Of a DNA stretch of 64,000 bases, positions 49,403 to 63,000 are shown piece by piece. The notes under the pieces are model-generated. The model saw only the letters and a list, made by a program, of their open reading frames with translations. It did not search any database and had not been told where the DNA came from. How positions within the stretch are numbered: the stretch's first letter is position 1; every line of letters starts with the position of its first letter. The translations under genes were made by a program, and so were the position numbers. The DNA is from Brugia malayi (Eukaryota > Nematoda > Chromadorea > Rhabditida > Onchocercidae): NCBI RefSeq assembly GCF_000002995.4, contig NW_025062477.1, positions 2,622,001 to 2,686,000 on the forward strand, written 5' to 3'.

Positions 49403-50499
49403 TTAAAATTGTCGAAATAAAAGTAGCAATAATAGAAGGAAAATCAGAGCGGTATTTTCAAATATTTTTCCGGTATTATTGCAGTAATCGGTTTGACAAA
49501 TACATTCGTCACCTATACCCCCTTTCCACAAAACGCTTGTTTCACAATATTCTAACAGTGGCTCACTGATTTGTTGACACATTTTTTGTACTCGTAGAAT
49601 TCCTGAAGTAACTTTTTTATGCTCTTTATTGATAAATGTTCTGATTTATATGTCGCTGAAACACTCACTATAAAATTCATATAAGTACTTCAAACGATTA
49701 AGTGATATAAGTTTCGGTGTTCAGTATGAAGCAGTGAGTGATAAAGTTACAGTTTTTTAAGATATATGAAATAAAAAATGTTGGACTTATTTTTAAAACT
49801 TCAGTAATATCGCTTGACAACGTATGCAAATAATTTTATGAGCATAAATCTCTCATCAGAGTTTACCAAAATCACTTTGAAATAAAGTACATAACAAAAA
49901 GTTGAGTTGAAACATTCTTGCTTTAAGGCTCAATATTTTTACTAATTTAAAAGTTTTGTGTACGTATTTTATACTAATTGTAGTACTTACCGTCGATAAG
50001 AGCGGAACGCTTAATACATGCGGTACCAATACATGTTCCGCCGAAGCAGTTAATGTCTCCGATGCTATCGCACATGTAACATACCACCGAGTATCCTAAA
50101 TCACTCATACTAATCTTTTTTGCAGATCTCCTGTTTATTTTCAATTTTTTAAAATATATGACATTTCGTTTCAATTCCCTAATTTTCATCCCATTAGAAA
50201 AAATTTCTTCTTTTGAAATGAGCTTTTTTTTCAAATTACATGCTGGACAAAATCAAAATATTGAAGATAATGTTGACACAAAAAATGACAAAATTCTGAT
50301 TGCATAAGGAAAAATAACTGCTAATAATTAATTTATACAAATAATAATGATAACAGTTAACAGATCTCTATACTATAATGTTATTTTTACTATTATCATT
50401 ATAACATTATTCTTAATGTAAAATGATAGAAAAAATAATGTAACCTTGTGGGATGACAATATAAAGTATATTGAAAAAGAGTAGAATCACTGTAAACAT
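49403..50499 (-). CDS. Small secreted Cys-rich protein, ET-module/Ly6-like, probably GPI-anchored
   Basis: Three exons: 50499-50445, 50095-49991 and 49602-49403, 119 residues. Exon 1 is only a signal peptide (MFTVILLFFNILYIVIPQ) and joins in phase to YSVVCYMCDSIGDINCF. The mature part has two Cys groups: CYMCDSIGD, CFGGTCIGTAC and CETSV, then the end motif CICQTDYCNN. The final CxCxxxxCNN motif is the signature of nematode ET modules and of Ly6/three-finger proteins. The tail ENTALIFLLLLLLFRQF is a typical GPI-attachment signal. A cell-surface or secreted role is inferred; the ligand is unknown. Exon 1 is placed from phase and signal-peptide logic, since no sequence match can prove it. Confidence 0.7.
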
Positions 50500-53400
50500 A
50501 TATGAAGAGTTGAGTTAAAATGATGAACGAACTATTGGCAATTGAAGCTATAAGTAAGTACTTACTTTTATATAAAGTTATAAGAAACTAGTTCAATTGA
50601 CACGATCGTCAATCATATAATGGAAACATGTTTTCTATATTGTCAATATCCAAAATTTCATTTTAAATTTTAAGATGATATTTGACTACTTATAAATTGA
50701 TATATCAGAATATTTTATCATTTATTAGTATAGTTCACATCGATATTTCATTTCGAATTTGTCATCTTACTAATCTGCAATTAACAAAATTTACAGTAGT
50801 AATTATCGGTGTTAGTTTATAAATGAAATTAATAACATAAATAATTTATTATAAAAATAATCAATACCAAATTTATATGAAATATAAGGATTTACACGAA
50901 TCACGTATACCGTTGTTTACACGGATTTCATCACGAGATCACAGTTATCAATGTTTGTAATGATCAATACTTAGTGATCATTTAAGTGCTGAGAGAGAGA
51001 GTGACAGAGAGGGGACAACATTAGATAATCGTTTTCATTCGATTAAAATGTCACAACTAATTTAATTAATTGTTGATATGAAAAAATGAACCTTAGCCTA
51101 GTGTGCCAATAATTTATGATAAATTTGAAAAATAAATAAATGAATGGATGGATTAAAGGAGAAAGAGAAGGAAATTAATTGCTATACCGTATCCGACGAA
51201 TTATTCCTGGCGATTAAGGACAATAAGCCATAGAGAAATGATATGATGCTTCTCTGATATTTCATCCACTTCATTTGATTGAGTGAGTGGAGTACTTTAC
51301 TCAATCAAATTCCTCTATCGAATTGATTATGTTACTTATACTTTTATCTGTTCACACTGATAATAAGTGTTACTCTATTTAAATAACTCTTACAAACTTA
51401 CTTACTTTAAGAAAAAGAAAAAAATTTCATTTATTTATAAATAACATAGCAATTAAAAAAAAAAAAAATATTCGATATAAATCATTATTCATCCATCTAT
51501 TTCATTTAAAATTTAATTAAAAAAAAAAAAAAAAAAACACTCAATATTTGTGTTATAACATCTTTCATAAAAATATACAATAAATTCAATAAATTTGTAC
51601 AATAAATTCACTTTAAAATACTACTCTAAAATAAAAAAAAATAAAAAAAAACTTTTGAAAAATACTACTTTAAAATTTTCTTAAAATATATTTGAATAAC
51701 TAATCGAAATGACCTGAAAGAGATTAGATGAAATGTGTCGGTAAACAAAAGAAAAAAAAAAAAAAAGAAAGAAAGCAAAAGCTATGCAAGATGAACAAAT
51801 TAAGCAGTAGTTACGTTAAATTGTCAATGATACTATGAGTAAAGGAGAAGAAAAAAAAAAAAGCGACGTGAAGTGAAAGTGAAGAATTGCGTTATATTGC
51901 GTGAGCTATATGCTATGTTCGCTTGCAGAAAGGTAAAATGACGTGAGGTGACAACGAATTGCTCGTGAGGTGACAACGAATTGCTCGTTTTACATTGATC
52001 AAAGAAACCGGCCGCTTTCTATTTTACAATGCATATACTGTAATATGTACTGCATAAATAATAACATCATATATTCATTCTCTGGTTATCTTTCACTAAT
52101 ATATTTTATTTTATTATATAACCAAAAATTAATTCTTATTCAAACTAATTTACTTATTTTCCGTTATTTCAAATTTTTTTAGTAATTGATAATCGCTTTT
52201 TGATAATAATCAGTAATATATCTCATGTACGGTAATTTGATAAAATGATTATGATAATATACAAACGAAAATTGTGCAATTTAGAGTAAATCATTTGACT
52301 TCTTTAATTAGTATAATAATTTAAGTAAATATTAGTATTATATATTTAAATGTTTATTTATTTATTTATTTTTTTTTTTTTTAAAAAAAAAAAGGAAGAA
52401 TTCAATTTTTTTTTACAGTATTATTGTTAATCATACGATCATAAATGGTGCTAGAATGATTTAAAACTAATAAAGGATGAAATTATGAGAAATATAAAGT
52501 TGTGAAAAAGCGGAAAAGAGGTCAACTGAAAAAAAAAAAAAAAAAAAAAGAGGAAAAAAAGATCCTTCAGAGATCGATGAGAAGAAGTATCATCGATATA
52601 GCGGATGACATAACCACGCCCTTGGATCATCATTTTAGCTAATAGAATTTCTTTTTGAAAATATTTGTTGATGAAAGTTAGTTTTGCTATCTAATTCGAT
52701 GCTTCTCAGCAGTAAATGTTTCATTTCCAATAATTTAACTTGTATTTTTGCATTAATTTTGCTTAATTTTTAAATTTAAATTAATTATCAATTTGCATTT
52801 TATTGCATTTCATAGGGAATAGTTGTAAAAGAGTGAAGGAAGAAATACAGAGATCTTAATTTTGATTTAAGATTTAATTTAATTTTGAGTTTTTCTTTTT
52901 TTTTTAACTAATATTAATTTAAACATTAACATTTTCTCTTATCGTAGAATAATTTTAAATCTAATTTATTTTACAAATTAACAGCATTAATAAGTATTAG
53001 TATTTAAATTTTAGTTAATTTAGTGGGAACAAATTGTAAGTTATTTAATGAATTAGTAATATTAATTTAAATATCAATATCTCTTCTTTTTAATTCTTCA
53101 CATCATTTCATACATTAAAAAATTTTAATATATAAAAATAAGTTTCAAAATTTTTTTTTCGTATTTTCTATGCACATCAAAAAATTTTAATATACAAAAA
53201 TAAATTTTAAGTTATTTTAGTATTTTATACTAGGTCTAAGCATTAATATTTTTTCTCATTAATTATTAATATCAATTTATACGAAAGACATAGAAACGGG
53301 ATTAAGTTATTTAATTAATTAGTAATATAAAATTAAATACTGATATTACTTCTCATCAATTCCTTGCATCATTTCATGCAAATGATATTAAACTAAATTC

Positions 53401-53528
53401 TATACTACTTTACTAGTTACCAATATTAATTCAAATATTTTATTAATGTTAATCCTAATTAATGTTAATCCAAGGCGGAGTGTCATAAAATATTTTGAAG
53501 GGATAATAGAAATAAACAAAATGAAAGA
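50500..53528. other. Long AT-rich spacer
   Basis: 3 kb, over 75% A+T, with many A and T runs and a small GA block at about 50991-51014. The ORFs at 51970-52182 and 52451-52633 are low-complexity and not credible. No gene recognised. Confidence 0.5.
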
Positions 53529-54880
53529 ATGATAAATGATACAGAAGGTGAAGGATCATCACAAAATTTAAGTATGAAGAAACGAAATCAGTCTAATCGA
53601 AAGGTTTGTCATTGTTGTTTTCATTATTGAATGAAATTTAAAGTAAAAATAATAATTGAATAAAATATTGTTAACTAATGGAATATAAATGAATGAACTA
53701 ATCTTAAGATATATTTAGAAAGTTAAAAATAATTTCTAGGAACGACGACGTAATGAAGAGATGAATCTTGCATATGCTCGATTACAACGTTGTGTACCAC
53801 ATATACCGCATGATCAGAAATTAGCTAAAATTAAAACTTTACGACTTGCTATGCTTTACATTAAGCATTTAGAAGCAGTAGTAGATGGATCTGTTCGGGT
53901 ATGTAAAAAATTTTTTTTTTTTTTTTTCTTAAAATTTGCATTAAATTCATTCATTTCTAATATATACATGTATTTCATTTAAATGATGTAAAATTTTGAA
54001 AAATTAATTTCAATCAATTTAGTAAAATAGTGGTAAAAAAAAAAAATAAAATAATTGTATTTTTGAACATAATTAAACATGAAAAAAGTTATATTTTCTT
54101 TCTCTTTTGCTTGGTTGAATAATTATCTATGCAATTAACTAATTACTAATTAATTACTACGTGTGAAAAATTTGTAATGAAAGATTAAGAAGAAAAAAAA
54201 AATATATATATATATATATATGATGATAGAAATTATGAATGAGGATTAGAAAAGAATTTGAATTAAAACAAATTTTTGGGATCATTATATTATTATACCT
54301 GTCAATCAAGGTCATTTTTGTCCTTTCGAAGTATTCTTTTTAAGATTCGCTCTTCATCATCACACGAATTAAGACCGCTTGAAGTGGAAGATTTTGCATC
54401 AATTGCAATGGCTGAAATACAAGCAAGAAATAATTACAAGGGTAAGTAAAAATTAATAAAATGTTACCTCATTTCAATTTAGAATTATCATTACCACTTC
54501 TCTCTCTCTCTCTTTTTCTCTTTCCCTCCTTTTCTCGTTCTCTTTCTTTTTCTCCCTAATCTTATCCATTCATTTCATTTGACATATTTGTTTGTCAACA
54601 TTGAGTGAAAAAAATGATTGATAAAAATGATAGTACATATTTGTGTTTGGATTTAATTCAATTTCTTTTAACATTTTTTTGAATTTTTTTCTTGAAATGT
54701 TTTATTTAACTATCATTTATCTTTATTACAGCAAAAAATGGAATTCAGATTGAAATTTTATCATATCAGTCTCAATTTATTTGTCATAGCAATGATAATC
54801 ATTTGTCAATTAACAGCACTGAGTTAACTGATTTCTTCCTTTCCAATAAGTCAACAGATCCCTTTATCATAGATGAATGA
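53529..54880 (+). CDS. bHLH transcription factor, HAND/Twist class
   Basis: Four exons: 53529-53603, 53740-53898, 54345-54441 and 54732-54880, 159 residues. The bHLH domain is split at its basic region: NRK joins ERRRNEEMNLAYARLQ, then [19 protein letters not shown] and MLYIKHLEAV. The NxAYARL, the VP-IP loop and [12 protein letters not shown] fit the HAND/Twist/PTF group (human HAND: [22 protein letters not shown]). It probably binds E-boxes as a dimer with a class I bHLH partner and controls development. The C-terminal part in this model ends with ELTDFFLSNKSTDPFIIDE. A second in-phase terminal exon exists at 55473-56224. The subfamily assignment is inference. Confidence 0.8.
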
Positions 54881-55472
54881 TAACATAATAATCATTCATA
54901 ATGATCTTAAAACTGATCATTGAACTATTGACCTGAAATACGAATAGAAAAACGTGAAAATATCCTTCATTTATTCAGGTAGAGAAACAAATTGAAATTT
55001 TGTTGTCAACAATATTCACTTGACCTGTCATATGACATGGCGACAATCATGCATTAATAAATCATAGAATATACCTGTAAACAACTCTATTGTCTCCTGT
55101 TATATGACTAAATGAGCCATCCATCTTAAATACACCTCAGATGTAATTAATTAATTGCTCTAAATTGTCTCCTTTTATAATCTTGTCATATTCTTGCCGT
55201 CTTTATTTTGAACTTTCCGATGCTAATACTTAAGAAATATTGAGACAAAAAAAAAAAAAATAAGGAATCTTAAAGTTATCAAATATAATAACTTCAGGTT
55301 TCATTAACTCTCAAGCTTCATCTGAAGTAAACTAATCCTAAATTGGTGATTAATTCACTTCACGGATGCAATCATTATTTATTCAATCATCAATAATAGT
55401 AAACATTAATTCTACCGTATCAAATAACGACATTCAAAATATTTCAAAGTAATATAAAAGAATAAATTTTAG
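54881..55472. other. Interval between the two possible last exons of the bHLH gene
   Basis: 592 bases, AT-rich; either an intergenic spacer or, if the distal exon is used, part of the last intron. Confidence 0.45.
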
Positions 55473-56224
55473 ACCTAGCAGAGAAGGAATTGCAACGTGG
55501 CGTTCGAACGGAAGATATTTGTCGACAAACTGTACCAGAACGTTACGCACTGCAGGAAAAAACGACGCAAAATCACTTCTCATCAATTATACGATTTCCA
55601 GTAATACTTCATAATAATAATGCTACTTCTTCTACGTTTATTCATAATAACGGAATCTCTCCGACAGTAATTTCTAATAACGGAATCTCTCCTGCAGTAA
55701 TTTCGAATAATGGAATCTCTCCGACAGCAATTCATAATAACAGAATCTCTCCGACAATAATTCATAATAACGGAATCTCTCCCACAGTAATTCATAATAA
55801 CGGAATTTCTCCGACAGGAATTCATAATAACGGAATCTCTCCCACAATAATTCATAATAACGGAATCTCTCCGACAGCAATTCATAATAACGGAATGTCT
55901 CCGACAGTAATTTCTAATAACAGAATCTCTCCTACAGTAATTCCTAATAATGGAATATCTCCGACGATAGCTCATGATAATGATAATAATCATGATACCG
56001 CAATGTCGACTACAGTAATTCCTAGTAATGGAACGCAGCGGGCAATAATTCATAATACTGCTGCGGCCACTTCAACAGTAATCCGTAATAACGCAACTTC
56101 GCCAACCGTAATTCCTAGTAATGCAACATCACCGCCAGTAATTCATGATAATTCATCTCAGGTTTCATCGTTTTCCGGACAATCTGTCGCAGATAATTTA
56201 AATTATTTTTCTTTTCCTAATTAA
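55473..56224 (+). CDS. Repeat-coded exon, candidate alternative last exon of the bHLH gene
   Basis: The open frame begins at an acceptor (AATTTTAG) with two bases of a split codon, exactly the phase left by the exon 3 donor at 54441. It reads DLAEKELQRGVRTEDICRQT, then a decapeptide repeat HNNGISPTVI in 11 imperfect copies (about 55640-55970), then a Ser/Thr/Asn-rich tail that stops at 56222-56224. There is no in-frame ATG before the repeat array (first at about 55893) and a stop lies just upstream of the acceptor, so the frame cannot start a gene by itself. Joined to bHLH exons 1-3 it would give a protein of about 360 residues. It could also belong to another unseen transcript. Confidence 0.5.
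55640..55970. repeat. 30-bp coding minisatellite
   Basis: About 11 units of 30 bases with the consensus core AATAACGGAATCTCTCCGAC, always in the same frame. The minus strand is open across it as well (156 codons), a consequence of the unit length. Confidence 0.9.
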
Positions 56225-59200
56225 ATTCTGCAAAATCCTGTTTCATCACTTTCAAAAATTTCTTTCATACAACAAATATTGTTTTCCTAGTTTACATTTG
56301 CATTTCTCGACAGATCGGTTATTTATATAATATTCTTTCACTGGCAAAAATATGCAAATATTTGTATAGTATTTACATAGTATAAACCTTTTCGTGATCA
56401 ACTCAACTATTATTGATTTTCCATTAATTGACTGTTTTGTTTTTTTTTCTATGAATGAAAAATTGTTGTATAAAAGTGATAAATATGAATTGTTCCCTCT
56501 TTTTCTTCTCTCTTTTTTTTAAAACATATATAAGTAAAGTTTACTGTTGATTCTTTCTTAATCCCATTTTTCTTCTATTTCCCCGAGTGTAGCACTGCTT
56601 GCGCCACGGGAAATCATAAACAGTTTATCATTTGAAGGATAAATGAATAATAATCCATAGGACGAAACAATGTGCCAATAGTTCGTGAACTTGAAGAATA
56701 ATAGCACTGCAATGAAGTATTGAATTGCGCACTTAGCTCCATACATGCATATGACGTAATGCGCCCCATTCTTTCATGCAACTTTATTACTTTCATTGTT
56801 TAGATTGAATTGTACTATGTACAATGAATAGAAATACCTTAGACGGTAAGTAATCATAAAATGACAATATTTCATATGTAATAGCCAGAAAATCTTTCTA
56901 ATTATGAGAAAATGTTACAAATTTGAAATGAATAGCAGATTGACATTTTATTGAAATTGTTATAATATATTGTGGATATGAATGAGAAATATCATTTAAA
57001 TGATTTATATTTGAACTACTTAAGCATGATCATTCATTTTATCATGCATTTACATATGATTATATCCTTTATAATGATTATTAATTGTAATTGATTGGCC
57101 TTTATTATTATTAATATCGTCATTATTATTAATATTATTATTATTATTATTATCAATTGTTGTTACATTCATTAAAAAGTGCGCTATTTCATTAAAAATT
57201 TCATTAAAAAGTATATTTAGCATTATTGCTTTTCTTTTTTTCATCCATTTATCATCAGATTTCACAATCATAAAGAGTAATTCTTTTGTTTACATTAAAA
57301 AAAAAAATGCTTATGTTGTCAATGACCCTTAAGTAATCCTTCTTGGGAATGTCCTCTTTCCTCTCTGTCCACTACTTTAACGCGCAATGAACTCATCTAC
57401 AAATCTCTAAAATCTGCCTGGAAAAATCAAAAAATAATCAATGGAATAGTTTAACTTTCTTCTTTGTGACTTTCATATACTCTTCAAATCTGTTTCATTT
57501 TGAAACAGAATTTACCGTAATTTTGAACAGATAATTAAAATAAATATTTTAAACAATATTTCAACTGGAAAATATATTATGGATAGTTTGTTTTATAAAT
57601 GTATGAGTGTTAATTTAATGCAAAATTAATCTAATTCAATTAAATCATTCATAGCTTTACGAAATATCTGAAAAAGCACTAAAGTCATCAATTTCACAAG
57701 CAATTACATCTAAGAGAATGTCATCATTTGAGAAATAAAATCATTTCAGATTAAATTGTGTTTTCAGCAATGCCAAACTTTTTTTTTTTTTTTTTTTGCT
57801 AACTTTTAGAAATTTTTGATTAGACTAAGGCACCAAACTTTTTTTTTTTTTTTTGCTAACTTTTAGAAATTTTGATTAGACTAATTTCATAACATAATAA
57901 ACAAATTTTAGGAATTAGAGGATCAACATATAAATATACTTTCAACACTAGTAAACAGTTCTTAAGCTTAGCTTTCACTTAGAAAGTCATTATTTTGCTA
58001 GAATATAAATTCAAACTTTGATTATCTTCAATACTAATTATTTAATTAGTCATTCATTTCATGTAGTATATTTTGATTTGAGTTACAACATCGGTGTTAA
58101 CATCTCTATCTTACCTGTTCATTACCTGAACCGATGATGAAAATTAAAATACAACTGACAATTATGATAAAAAATTGTACAATTAATTTAAAAAAAAAAA
58201 AGAATTTAAGTAAATCTAATAATCAAAAAGATAGTTTAAAATTGATTAAATTTCATCAAATAAACTATAAAATTAAAGATTAAGTTGAAAAAATGAAAAG
58301 ATGAGAAAATCGAAAAGATTAGGTATAATTAAAGGTGAATGTAAAGTGTAATAGATAACAATGCAATTAATTATTCACATGCATCCAAGGAAACGATGGA
58401 TTATCGTCCAATTAATACAATCATAATTTGATGGGAAACAATTACACATTTATATTTGCCACCTAAATTTAAAAGTTAAAACAATTTAGGTTATTTTCTT
58501 CATTTTGTATGTGTCAATTCTTAATCCCTCGTTTTAATCTTTAAATTCTCATTTTGATCTCTAATCTCTCGCTTTTTTAACTGTTCAATACACATACGTC
58601 TGGTCAGTCGGAATGCATTATTCGGTTATCCGATATGTAAGTATTTCCGGTCAAAATGACAATCATTTATTCAACTAGTTCTATAATATTTGTGTGCTTC
58701 TACAGGATTCTCTCGACCTTTTGCTTGAAGTTCAGTGGTTGATCGGTTTCCTCCATAAAAAACTCCTTCGGAGTTCAATTCTCCCACCAGGTTCTGTTTA
58801 CTTAATAACCTGTTTATTTCCCTCTCTCTCTCTCTCTCTCTCTCTCTCCTCGGCAGTGATGTATTTATTATGAGTTGAATTTCTTCAACTGATGGAAGCA
58901 ACTGCGGAAGAACGCTTTAGACTGAGCCGAGAAACAATACAAGTAATGAGATTAAATCCACTCCTCTCCCTCTCTCTCAGCTCCTTTTAAGAAGAAAACA
59001 GAGAAAGGCGAATGAACTTCAAGAATTCTAAATTCATTCAGAAAGATAATTACTTTTGTTTTTCTGATTTTAAATGAAATTATACAATTTCAAACTTCAT
59101 AAAGATAACAAGGCTAACATATTATTTATTGCTTGAAATTAGCATAAGTAAAAATCATTTACATTGTAAAAAACAGGACACTCAGAAATAATACTAAACA

Positions 59201-60071
59201 ATTAAGATTGAAGACGGAAGCTTATTAAACAATTTGATGGAATCAAATTTCAACAACCAGAAATTATTAAAAAGTTAAACTGAAAAACTTATTAAAGCAT
59301 ATATATTAATGCAGGAATTAATCCAGGACATAACGTCAATTAATACAAAACAAATATTTATGAAAAAAAAAAACTATCAATTAATATTATGTCAGCAACA
59401 AAAGAAAAAAAAAAAAGGCAAAAAAGAGGAATGTGAAGTGGATAAAAAGAAGCACAAATGCAACAACAAAATGCAGCAATAGTTCAAATACCGAATAACA
59501 TATTCATCTCTAGAAAACTTGAACGTGAATACAAAGTTTATGGAAAAAATTATTTTAATTATTATTATTATTATTACAAGAACTCCTCAAAGGCACAATG
59601 AACTAGTCAATGAACAGTTGATAAAAAGTGCACTGAAATTGTCATATCGAAGTTTTTACCGAATAAACAGCATTAAAATTTGCAAAGATCAAAACTTATT
59701 TATTTTTTTCAGTATGTCGTTTGCAGCGCAGAGTCTCATTTCATATTTCAGTGCGCGGCTGCGTGAGGTAGAGCGGAACTATACAGAATGAATTAAATTC
59801 GTTGATAATAAAAATTTGAATCCGCTCTTCCTACCAAAAAAAAAAGCTTTATATAACAGTTTGAATTTACTCCTTGATTAAAAATATAACCAAGTTCATC
59901 CATAATAAACTTCCCCTTCAACAACACATAGTTTCAACAATTGATTAGAAAAAATCTCTGATTAGAATCTGAACCTTGATTGTTGTACTAAACTTTTAAA
60001 ACAATCTTAAAACAAAAATGTTTTTAAGGCTATTATTTGGTAGATTCCGGACCTGGAGGAGATGTGAGAGA
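56225..60071. other. Spacer between the bHLH gene and the histone deacetylase gene
   Basis: 3.8 kb of AT-rich DNA between convergent genes. It holds a tandem duplication at 57773-57884 (two copies of CCAAACTT, a T run, then TTGCTAACTTTTAGAAAT), a CT/GA microsatellite at about 58822-58850, and a somewhat less AT-rich patch at about 59715-59790. No gene recognised. Confidence 0.5.
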
Positions 60072-63000
60072 TCATGAATCTGATGTGGACCTAGAATACT
60101 TAGGAGACTTCGAAAACTTTGAACCTAAGAATGATTTAGGAGATTTTGGACTTTTTGGAGACTTTGGTGATGAGATCCGAATTCGTTTTGTTTCTGGAGA
60201 TAAATCCTCAGCGCTAAGATTATGAGATCGTTCATTTCGATTTGGTTTTATGCTATGTTCTTCATAAAATTCGTTATCGCCTTCCACGCAGTTTTCTAGA
60301 ACTGAAATGCACTACGGAAGTTAGAAATTGAAAGTATGACAAAATAACCTTTCTAATGTGATTATCTGTTTTTGTACAAACTGAAGAAATTGTAAAATGC
60401 TACCTTTTTGAAACTTTCTTTCTTACACCAGAATAACTAAGATTACAACTTACTTGAGAAGCATTTATATGAACTTTTCGACACTGTTTCGTCGGTGATT
60501 TCGTCTTTTATTGCTGAAATAAAAATATGCAAAAGTCAGGCCATAATTATGCAATCATTGCGAAAAAAAGTTATCATGACAAAGAGCTACAATACAACTT
60601 ACGTTGCATTTGCACACTGGGAGCGTATGGTAAATGCCGCAGATGTTCAAAAATCGTCGACCTACAATAAATACAATTTTAATTCGACTGATTTATATGC
60701 CTTACAGTTAAAAGCAGCAACTACGAATATAAACTGAAAATTAATTGCAAAAGAAATTAAAAACACCTAGTCCTTAGAATATGATTCTAAAAAATCTACT
60801 GATATTCGTGACTCAATTACAGAAATTACATTTAAAACGAACTTTTTGAAACTCTTATAATTTTCGCATAAACTCCTGTATCATTTTTCTTTTCTTTTTT
60901 TTTTTTTTTGTTTGTGAAATGTTATAAGCAGCAATCATTTAAAACTTACTGCATTTTTTGAAGATAATCGGGTGTGTTCAGATTTGTCATATTTGATGGG
61001 ATGATGTGGAGCTTGAAATCATTTGAGTAGTACTCAAAATAATCGTTGTACGGCAATTCTAAAGACAAAGCAACTTAAAATTTGAAATTGAAAATTGTAC
61101 AGCAAAGAAACACTTCGAAAGCTGTAAAGAAAAAGCTGAAAGCTAAGAGAAAATTATAAAAGCAAAAATAAATCCCAGAAAATTGCAGCTTTAATAGAAT
61201 GAATGAGCAGCTTACCATTTGATATTTCAACATCCAAAGCAATAGCTGTCTCATAAGCCCAGCAACGTGCAACATTACGAATGGTATAACCGCCACCACC
61301 AAGTAACAAAAGTGGTAAATTGAATTTCTTCATGAATTCAACACACTTGCCATGTCCTACAATTAAGAATGCAAAAACGTTTACTTTCATAGTTAAACAA
61401 AATGACGAATAAGATGAATCGCTGACATTTTAAAGCATTTTCATAAAGCATATATCTTTGAAGCATAAGGCTGTTACAACCAATCGGTAGAAGACTTTTC
61501 TGAGATTAGCTTTATGTTTAATATAGGATTACCTTTTAGAGAAAGATTGAAACATCCAAGTCTATCACCAACTAATGAATCAGCGCCACACTGTAAGACA
61601 ATAGCTGATGGCTGGTAAGACAGCATAACCTAAAATGACACGGAGATTTGTTTTTGAGCAAAAGCGTAAATTTTGGATCAAGAATAAATGTAATGAATAA
61701 TCCTTATGTACTGATGCTCAGATCGTATAGGTTAATACACCAAAACATCATTGATGATAAAATCTATTGTACTGTAACAAAACCTATTGCAGATATGTAA
61801 TGATTCAAGCAAACTTAATATATAAACCTGCTCCATAACTGCCCTGAATATACTTTGATACGTGTCATCATCAATACCATCATGCAATGGACAATTTACA
61901 GCATAATATTTTCCTCGACCTGAGCCGATATCCTTAAAATATCTTTATTAAGCAATAAAATATTAGATATTAGAACACTTATACTCTTCTGATCCTACAT
62001 TTCTAATGGTAATAACCATATAAAATTGTCATGCTGTACTAATTAGTTGAAAAAATACCATTCCTTAAAATAATAGTAAAACAACTAAAAAAAAAGAAAA
62101 ACCTTTCAAAACAGCATCGAAAACTGAACGTTACCTGAATATCTCCAGTACCTGGAAAATATTCACCAAATTTGTGAAACGAAACGGTCATTACACGATC
62201 TGTTGTGTAGAATGCTTCTTCGACACCATCACCATGATGGACATCAATGTCGACATATAAAACACGCTGAAATTACACTGCTCGAATATGTTTCATATAT
62301 GTATACAATAGCTAAAACAGAATGAAAATGAAATGGAAAATTTAGGTAAAAATATTAAAGTGAGATCCTTGAAGACTGAAATGAAGAAGGGTGCTAGTGA
62401 ATAGCAGTTGATTCATGTGGTCCTAAGATATCGGTTAATGCCGTTTTAATAAACTAGAGGAATGAAGGTGTAATTCGTTTGATAAATTGAAAGAGAAACA
62501 GGTTAATATTCCCGTACCTGGGATTAATGTTATGAAGTATTTAATGCCGTGAGATTTTTGATTAGGCCAATATATGATGAATATCATTAATGATGAAAAA
62601 TATGAGCGTTATATCAGTTTAATGTTTCCAATTATGTTTCGATCATTATAAAGATTTTTATCTTCATGGTTTTGTGGGTATATTAAGTAGATCTTTACTC
62701 TCCATATCATTAAAACTAAAATAAGTAAACGTAGCTAACCTGATGATGATTGAGAAGCTCAAGAATTGCTAAGACAATATCATTCGTGTAGCAGAATCCA
62801 GAAGCTTCACTTTTCTTGGCATGATGTAAACCACCCATCCAATTTATGGTAATATCTGCTTGCTTTTTGTTAAGTTTCGCTGCTGCGGCTTAAATAAAAC
62901 ATAAAATCATAAGCAATCCACTATATTACTTATCCTCATTTATGCTTTCAAATCAGTAATTCCGTGAAAATTATTCAATTAAATAATTCAATTTTATGAT

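Noticed and set aside
57050..57271. Asn-rich minus-strand frame
   Set aside because: It is an ATT/AAT microsatellite read as Asn; no start context or splice partner.
58671..58901. Minus-strand frame with RERERERERE
   Set aside because: The charged run is a CT/GA microsatellite; the flanks show no recognisable domain.
59519..59791. Plus-strand frame ending AAQSLISYFSARLREVERNY in a less AT-rich patch
   Set aside because: The first half is ATT microsatellite; only about 25 codons look non-random. Checked for tRNA or snRNA features without success.
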